This document shows positions 59,296 through 64,000 of a stretch of 64,000 nt of DNA, in pieces; the first letter of the stretch is position 1, and each line of letters opens with the position of its first letter. The notes under the pieces are model-generated. The model saw nothing but the letters and a program-made list of their open reading frames with translations, was not told the DNA's origin and made no database searches. The translations under genes and the position numbers were made by a program. The stretch lies in contig NZ_FMAQ01000010.1 of NCBI RefSeq assembly GCF_900094945.1, forward strand, positions 18,684-82,683, in the 5' to 3' direction. Source of the stretch: Gilliamella bombicola (GTDB lineage: Bacteria; Pseudomonadota; Gammaproteobacteria; Enterobacterales; Orbaceae).

Positions 59296-60381
59296 ATGTT
59301 AAAAATGTTTATTGAATGGTACAAAAAGCGCTTTAGTGATCCGCATGTTGTATCGTTAATGGCGGTTATTATTGGTTTATTTATTATAATCTATTTTTTC
59401 AATAAAATTCTTCTGCCTGTTTTTATTGCTATTGTGCTTTCTTATTTGCTTGATAGTCCGGTTAACTTTTTACACAAAAAAAATATTCCAAGAACACTAT
59501 CTGTTGTGATCGTTTTACTGCTTTTTATCATGGTGGTATTGGTCGGATTTATGATCTTATTGCCGCTAATTTGGCAACAAAGTATCAGCTTGATCACCAA
59601 TATTCCAAACATGCTAAATTTTGCTAATAATTTTTTAACCACATTGCCTGAACACTATCCCGAATTAATCGATGTCGGCTTATTCGATTCGGTGCTTCAA
59701 GGTATTACTGAAAAAGTTGTACAAACGGGTAATTCATTACTGCAGTTTTCAATTGTCTCTTTATTAGGGTTAGTTTCTGTTGCGATTAATGCAGTATTAA
59801 TACCAATTATGATGTTCTTTTTATTAAAAGATAAAGCCAAAATATGGGGATATTGCTCAAAAATCTTACCTAAAAACCGCACAATTCTAAATAAAGTTGC
59901 TATTGAAATGGATATGCAAATATCCAATTATATTGTTGGCAATGTACTACATATTATTATTTTAACGATTTGTGTTTATATTCCTTTTTGGTATTTTGGC
60001 TTAGATTATGGGCTCTTATTAGCAGTGATTGTTGGCTTATCTGTATTGGTGCCTTATGTGGGTATTATTATTTCAAGTATCCCCGTTGTCCTTATAGCAC
60101 TCTTTCAATGGGGATTCACTGCTCAATTTGGTTATTTATTGTTTTTCTATATTCTAATACAAGCGTTAGACGGCAACTTACTCGTGCCTTGTTTATTTTC
60201 TGAAAAACTCAATTTGCATCCATTAGTTATTATTTTAGCTGTGATTGTATTTGGTGGTTTATGGGGATTTTGGGGAATATTTTTTGCAATACCATTAGCG
60301 ACATTAGTCAAAGCAATCATAAATGCTTGGCCAAAACAGGACGAATTAAATAACGCAAATGGTGAATTAAAAGCAGATTAA
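59296..60381 (+). CDS. perM: AI-2E family permease PerM
   Basis: 361-aa inner-membrane protein with about eight helices. It closely follows E. coli PerM (YfgO), from the WYKKRFSDP start to QALDGNLLVPCLFSEKLNLHPLVIIL (in part LDGNLLVPCLFSE) and GGLWGFWGIFFAIPLATL near the end. The family name comes from a proposed AI-2 exporter; the role of PerM itself is unclear. GTAGGAG precedes the ATG. It is next to bcp, as in enterobacteria. Confidence 0.9.
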   Translation: MLKMFIEWYKKRFSDPHVVSLMAVIIGLFIIIYFFNKILLPVFIAIVLSYLLDSPVNFLHKKNIPRTLSVVIVLLLFIMVVLVGFMILLPLIWQQSISLITNIPNMLNFANNFLTTLPEHYPELIDVGLFDSVLQGITEKVVQTGNSLLQFSIVSLLGLVSVAINAVLIPIMMFFLLKDKAKIWGYCSKILPKNRTILNKVAIEMDMQISNYIVGNVLHIIILTICVYIPFWYFGLDYGLLLAVIVGLSVLVPYVGIIISSIPVVLIALFQWGFTAQFGYLLFFYILIQALDGNLLVPCLFSEKLNLHPLVIILAVIVFGGLWGFWGIFFAIPLATLVKAIINAWPKQDELNNANGELKAD

Positions 60382-60397
60382 TGGCTAATCTGCTTTT
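60370..60397. terminator. Hairpin overlapping the perM stop
   Basis: AAGCAGATTA (60371-60380), loop ATGGC, TAATCTGCTT (60386-60395) plus TT. The left arm contains the end of perM, so the coding end doubles as terminator; it can also end the convergent bcp transcript. Confidence 0.8.
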
Positions 60398-60408
60398 ATT
60401 CAAAGTAA

Positions 60409-60885
60409 TTATTTGACGTGTTTTTTAAGATAATCTAAAACCACTTCATGATGATTAGCTGTTTTAAAATCATCAAATACTTTTTCGATTTTTCCGTCTT
60501 TACCAATTAAAAAGCTAATACGGTGAATACCATCATAGGTTTTTCCCATAAACTCTTTTTCGCCCCAAGTACCAAATGCTTGGGCGACTTCGTGATTTTC
60601 GTCAGAAAGTAATGTAAAATTTAACAGCTCTTTTTCAATAAATCGAGATAGCTTTTCAGGTTTGTCTGTACTAATACCAAGGATCACAACATTATACTTT
60701 TTTAATTCATCAGAACAATCGCGTAAATTACATGCTTGTACAGTGCAACCCGGGGTCATTGCTTTTGGGTAAAAATAAATTAAAACACGGTGACCTTTAA
60801 AGTCCTTCAAGCTTACTAGCTCCCCATCTTGGTCTGGCAACGAAAACTGAGGTGCTTTTTCACCTTCTTTAAGTGGATTAACCAT
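60409..60885 (-). CDS. bcp: Thioredoxin-dependent thiol peroxidase Bcp
   Basis: 158-aa peroxiredoxin of the BCP/PrxQ type that reduces peroxides using thioredoxin. Peroxidatic Cys47 and resolving Cys52 are in TPGCTVQACNLRD, five residues apart as usual. LIYFYPKAMTPGC and DGIHRISFLIGKDGKI support the call. The ATG is at 60885, preceded by weak AT-rich sequence. A single gene, convergent with perM. Confidence 0.95.
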   Translation of the reverse strand: MVNPLKEGEKAPQFSLPDQDGELVSLKDFKGHRVLIYFYPKAMTPGCTVQACNLRDCSDELKKYNVVILGISTDKPEKLSRFIEKELLNFTLLSDENHEVAQAFGTWGEKEFMGKTYDGIHRISFLIGKDGKIEKVFDDFKTANHHEVVLDYLKKHVK

Positions 60886-60948
60886 ATGATTATTACCTAT
60901 TTTAATAGTTTAATTTTCTTTTTGGATATATAAAACAGTGTCATATTT

Positions 60949-62241
60949 TTAAGCTAAGTTACTAAAAAAACGACTTGCAGCCTCAATTGTGTGATTGATC
61001 TCTTTATCTGTATGTTTAAGTGACATGAATCCCGCTTCGAAAGCTGACGGTGCAAAATAAACACCTTCCGTTAGCATATGATGATAGAATTTTTTGAATA
61101 ATTCAACATCACACCGCATCACATCTTGATAACTGGTCACTTCGGAAGCAGTTGTAAAAAATACCCCAAACATCGCCCCTGCATAATTCACCACTAATGG
61201 CACATTATACTTTTTAGCTGCTGCTAATAAACCATCGGCAAGTGCTGCAGTTTTATTTTCTAGCTCCTGATATATACCGACTTCCATCAACTTCGTTAAC
61301 GTTGCATATCCAGCTGCCATTGCAACAGGATTACCTGAAAGGGTCCCGGCTTGGTATATTGGACCCGTTGGCGCTAGTTGCATCATAATATCCGCACGAC
61401 CACCAAATGCCCCAACAGGCATACCGCCACCAATAATTTTTCCTAAACAAGTCAAATCGGGCACTACATCATAATAATCTTGAGCACCACCAAGCGCGAC
61501 TCTAAACCCCGTCATCACTTCATCAATAATCAATAAAGCACCATACTGATTACAAAGTTCACGCAATCCTTGCAAAAACTCTTTTTTGGCAGGTACACAG
61601 TTCATATTTCCGGCGACAGGTTCAATAATAATGGCAGCAATATCGTTAGGATATTGCTCAAATTGCTTTTTAACTGACTCTAAATTGTTATAATCACAAA
61701 CTAAGGTATGCTTAACAAAATCGTTAGGTACACCAGGAGAAGTTGGGTGACCAAACGTAAGAGCACCAGATCCTGCCTTAACTAACAAATAGTCGGCATG
61801 TCCGTGATAACACCCCTCAAATTTAATAATCTTATCGCGCCCTGTAAAACCACGAGCAACACGAATGGCGCTCATAGTAGCCTCGGTTCCCGAATTTACC
61901 ATTCTCACCATTTCAATAGAAGGCATTAATTGTGTCACTAAATTGGCAACTTTGGTTTCAATTTCGGTTGGTGCTCCATAACTTAAACCATTACGCACCG
62001 CATTAATTACCGCATTGGCAACATCGGGATCGTTATGCCCAAGGATCATCGGCCCCCAAGAACCGACATAATCAATATAAGCTTTATTATCCACATCATA
62101 AATATATGCACCGTTTGCGCGCTCAATAAATAAAGGCGTACCACCTACACCATTAAATGCACGAACAGGTGAATTAACGCCACCAGGCATAACGGATAGT
62201 GCTTGATGATAAAGCTTTTCTGATTTGAAATTGTTTTGCAT
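60949..62241 (-). CDS. hemL: Glutamate-1-semialdehyde 2,1-aminomutase
   Basis: PLP enzyme of 430 aa that makes 5-aminolevulinate in the C5 haem pathway. It starts [23 protein letters not shown] (in part [13 protein letters not shown]) and has [25 protein letters not shown], the PLP Lys in [17 protein letters not shown], and [16 protein letters not shown]. The organism thus makes its own haem as well as importing it. Divergent from erpA, as near it in E. coli. Confidence 0.95.
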   Translation of the reverse strand: MQNNFKSEKLYHQALSVMPGGVNSPVRAFNGVGGTPLFIERANGAYIYDVDNKAYIDYVGSWGPMILGHNDPDVANAVINAVRNGLSYGAPTEIETKVANLVTQLMPSIEMVRMVNSGTEATMSAIRVARGFTGRDKIIKFEGCYHGHADYLLVKAGSGALTFGHPTSPGVPNDFVKHTLVCDYNNLESVKKQFEQYPNDIAAIIIEPVAGNMNCVPAKKEFLQGLRELCNQYGALLIIDEVMTGFRVALGGAQDYYDVVPDLTCLGKIIGGGMPVGAFGGRADIMMQLAPTGPIYQAGTLSGNPVAMAAGYATLTKLMEVGIYQELENKTAALADGLLAAAKKYNVPLVVNYAGAMFGVFFTTASEVTSYQDVMRCDVELFKKFYHHMLTEGVYFAPSAFEAGFMSLKHTDKEINHTIEAASRFFSNLA

Positions 62242-62399
62242 AACTGAGATGATCTCTCTATAAAAATTTGTTGTATTTATTCATAAAATCAAAATAAATT
62301 CAAGCCAACTAACAAAATTTATTCGATAGAAGTTTTCTATTTTGTATTTTCATTTAGCAAGGGTATATAATACAAAGATCAATATATTAGGAGAAGAAT

Positions 62400-62738
62400 A
62401 TGAGCGATGCTTTACCAATCAACTTTACTGATGCAGCAGCCAATAAAGTAAAATCATTAGTAACAGAAGAAGAAAACCCAAACTTAAAATTAAGGGTGTA
62501 CATAACTGGTGGTGGCTGTAGTGGATTTCAGTATGGGTTTACTTTCGATGAAAAAGTAAATGAAGATGATCTCGCTATCGAAAAAAATGGCGTATCACTA
62601 GTTATCGATCCCATGAGCTTACAATATCTCGTTGGTGGCACAATCGATTATGTAGAAGGCTTACAAGGTTCTCGCTTTGTGGTTGATAATCCTAATGCAA
62701 CAACAACGTGTGGTTGTGGCTCATCTTTTAGTGTTTAA
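62400..62738 (+). CDS. erpA: Iron-sulfur cluster insertion protein ErpA
   Basis: A-type Fe-S carrier of 112 aa that passes clusters to IspG/H and respiratory enzymes. Cluster Cys40, Cys104 and Cys106 are in [12 protein letters not shown] and [17 protein letters not shown] precedes the ATG. Length and sequence fit ErpA (114 aa in E. coli) rather than IscA or SufA. Confidence 0.94.
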   Translation: MSDALPINFTDAAANKVKSLVTEEENPNLKLRVYITGGGCSGFQYGFTFDEKVNEDDLAIEKNGVSLVIDPMSLQYLVGGTIDYVEGLQGSRFVVDNPNATTTCGCGSSFSV

Positions 62739-62878
62739 GTCATATTTAAGTTTTTTAGAACGCTAATAATTATTGTTAAGCAACACATCAGAATTTTTAA
62801 CTGTTAAGCGGGATAGGTGAATAAACCCACAAAATGTGACAAACATTGAGCAGTTAGATAATAATTTAAATTTTTTTG

Positions 62879-62906
62879 TTGACGGCAAATTTAAGATGGG
62901 TAAAAT
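62879..62906 (+). promoter_or_regulatory. Promoter of the tRNA-Leu/tRNA-Gly operon
   Basis: TTGACG (62879-62884), a 16-bp spacer and TAAAAT (62901-62906), 44 bp before tRNA-Leu. It has the same -35 and spacer length as the tRNA-Arg promoter. Confidence 0.75.
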
Positions 62907-62950
62907 GCACAGCATTCAAAACGCAATTACCTTTCGGTAATAAGTTTTGA

Positions 62951-63038
62951 GCCCGGGTGGTGAAATCGGTAGACACAAGGGATTTAAAATCCCTCGGCCT
63001 TTTTGGCCGTGCGAGTTCAAGTCTCGCCCCGGGCACCA
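62951..63038 (+). tRNA. tRNA-Leu (anticodon TAA)
   Basis: 88-nt class II tRNA with encoded CCA. The acceptor arms GCCCGGG and CCCGGGC pair fully, the anticodon arm is GGGATTTAAAATCCC with loop TTTAAAA, and the long variable arm is CGGCCTTTTTGGCCG. Similar to E. coli leuZ. Confidence 0.96.
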
Positions 63039-63057
63039 TTCAACAAACACCTCTTAC

Positions 63058-63133
<76 letters not shown>

Positions 63134-63321
63134 ATATAAAATCGATCTTAGTTCATTAGAATTTATAAAACAAGTTATATCAATGTTTAAATGTGATTTT
63201 ACTTTCCAAGATAGAACAGAGTAATTCAGTGATACTCAAAAAATTAGCCCACAATTCATACCAAACAATTTCTAAGTTTTTGGGTATGTAATAATTTAGC
63301 AATAGGAAAACGCCGAGTTGT

Positions 63322-63690
63322 TTACACTTCATGATTAAAATAATCCTTTAAAAACGCATAAGGCGTTTTTCCTGAAATCGCCTTATGCGATTTAACGCTA
63401 TTATAATAGTTAATAGATCGCTTAAGTTTTGTTGCCTATCTTTTGAATTGTTAAATATTGGTTGATGATGCCACATCGCAATTCAAAGTTCGTATCACTC
63501 TTTCCGCTTTGCCATTCGTTTGTGGGCAGGCTGGTTTGGTAAATTTTTGATTGATATTATAGTTTATTACCTGTTTTAACAAATAGGTGTTTACTTGTGC
63601 CTTGATATTCACGTCCATTATCGGAATAAATACATTAAATAGTATATTATTCTTCATCAATAAAATTTATTAACTCATTAAATTTAAAAT
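63322..63690 (-). pseudogene. Decayed DDE transposase (IS481/IS3-like integrase core)
   Basis: Pieces of one integrase core lie in three frames on the minus strand: IYSDNGREYQGTSKH (with the second catalytic Asp), then FTKPACPQTNGKAERVIRTL (before the catalytic Glu), then NQYLTIQKIGNK, then RSINYYNSVKSHKAISGKTP and YAFLKDYFNHEV to a stop at 63322. At least two frameshifts break it. The N-terminal half is missing and no inverted repeats were found. It sits between the tRNAs and the CRISPR leader. Confidence 0.8.
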
Positions 63691-63971
63691 AATTTCACGT
63701 TGAAACGGTATAGAATCCTGAATATTTTTAACAAAAATTGTGCTTTTTTAATAAAGAAATACTTTGTTTTATTGCTAACTATGTATAACTATAAGAAATT
63801 TAAAGATTAATTGGTAGAATAAAAAAGCGTCATATTCTTTATCTTATTTTTAATATTAATTTAATAAAAACAATGTTTTATAAAATAATTGTTATTTTAA
63901 GAATAATTAAAAAAGTTGGTAGAAATTTAAACTAAAATATTTTAATTATAAAACAAAATGTTATAATTGGT
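63691..63971 (+). promoter_or_regulatory. AT-rich leader of a type I-E CRISPR array
   Basis: Very AT-rich, non-coding stretch next to the first repeat. AAAAAGTTGGTAGA (63911-63924) matches the leader block of the E. coli type I-E array as I remember it. TTGGT starts 56 bp before the repeat, the same distance as in that leader, where it anchors the integrase during spacer capture. No clear IHF consensus was found. A second TTGGTAGAA lies at 63811-63819. Confidence 0.7.
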
Positions 63972-64000
63972 CTGTTCCCTATGCACATAGGGATAAACCG
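63972..64000 (+). CRISPR. First repeat of a type I-E CRISPR array, cut by the window end
   Basis: 29-bp repeat with GTTCCC near the start, a perfect stem CCCTATG (63978-63984) and CATAGGG (63987-63993) with a CA loop, and the end GATAAACCG, which is the fixed 3' end of type I-E repeats (E. coli: GTTCCCCGCGCCAGCGGGGATAAACCG-like). The array must continue beyond 64000; no spacer is visible. No cas gene lies in the 64 kb before the leader. Confidence 0.8.

Overview
The window looks like the chromosome of an AT-rich gammaproteobacterium. Housekeeping genes (srmB, trmA, yaeP, waaC/waaF/hldD, cmoM, plsC, tamA/tamB, hpt, tadA, dapB, fklB, bamE, dusA, rep, topB, mgtA, yjgR, perM, bcp, hemL, erpA) read as diverged enterobacterial-type orthologues. 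Together with the low GC, the anaerobic haem-use genes and the sugar-acid genes, they fit best with Orbaceae (Gilliamella/Frischella-like gut symbionts). That placement is inference from protein resemblance; no search was run.

Layout. 0.1-7 kb: a paired SMR exporter, a 2-Cys peroxiredoxin, srmB, trmA, a CusRS-like two-component pair with no efflux genes beside it, and yaeP. 7-11.1 kb: LPS inner-core genes on the minus strand (hldD-waaF-waaC, plus a KdsD-type isomerase). 11.4-16.2 kb: a four-carbon sugar-acid operon (DeoR regulator, DUF1537 kinase, PdxA2, GntP permease), most simply D-threonate use yielding DHAP. 16.2-31.8 kb: cmoM-plsC, a one-domain mnmD, a Cys-rich EexN-like lipoprotein, the first copy of a dispersed repeat, then dapB-tadA-hpt-tamA-tamB, an MFS carrier, fklB, bamE and dusA. 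31.9-34.7 kb: rep and a secreted protein of unknown function.

34.9-41.7 kb is the accessory region. It follows tRNA-Arg(TCT) and holds two paralogous small lipoproteins, an orphan hexapeptide acetyltransferase, another lipoprotein, a 91-bp MITE-like inverted repeat, and a secreted protein with an invasin-type lectin-like C-terminus. That last gene is bracketed by copies of the dispersed repeat. 41.7-49.7 kb: a Fur-box-controlled haem locus (TonB receptor and binding protein on one strand; ChuW/HutW, ChuX, ChuY, permease and ATPase on the other). It has the anaerobic, radical-SAM style of haem breakdown. 49.8-62.7 kb: zntB, topB, a membrane protein, mgtA behind a leader of about 535 nt with two small ORFs and a terminator-like hairpin, a 26-codon ORF with its own terminator, ydcH, yjgR, perM, bcp, hemL and erpA.

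62.9-64 kb: tRNA-Leu(TAA) and tRNA-Gly(GCC), a decayed DDE transposase, then an AT-rich leader and the first repeat of a type I-E CRISPR array that runs off the window. No cas gene lies within the window. The main leads are the mgtA leader, the dispersed repeat family around the lectin-like adhesin, the CRISPR leader, the multi-module Cys lipoprotein, and a possible sRNA upstream of the CusRS pair.
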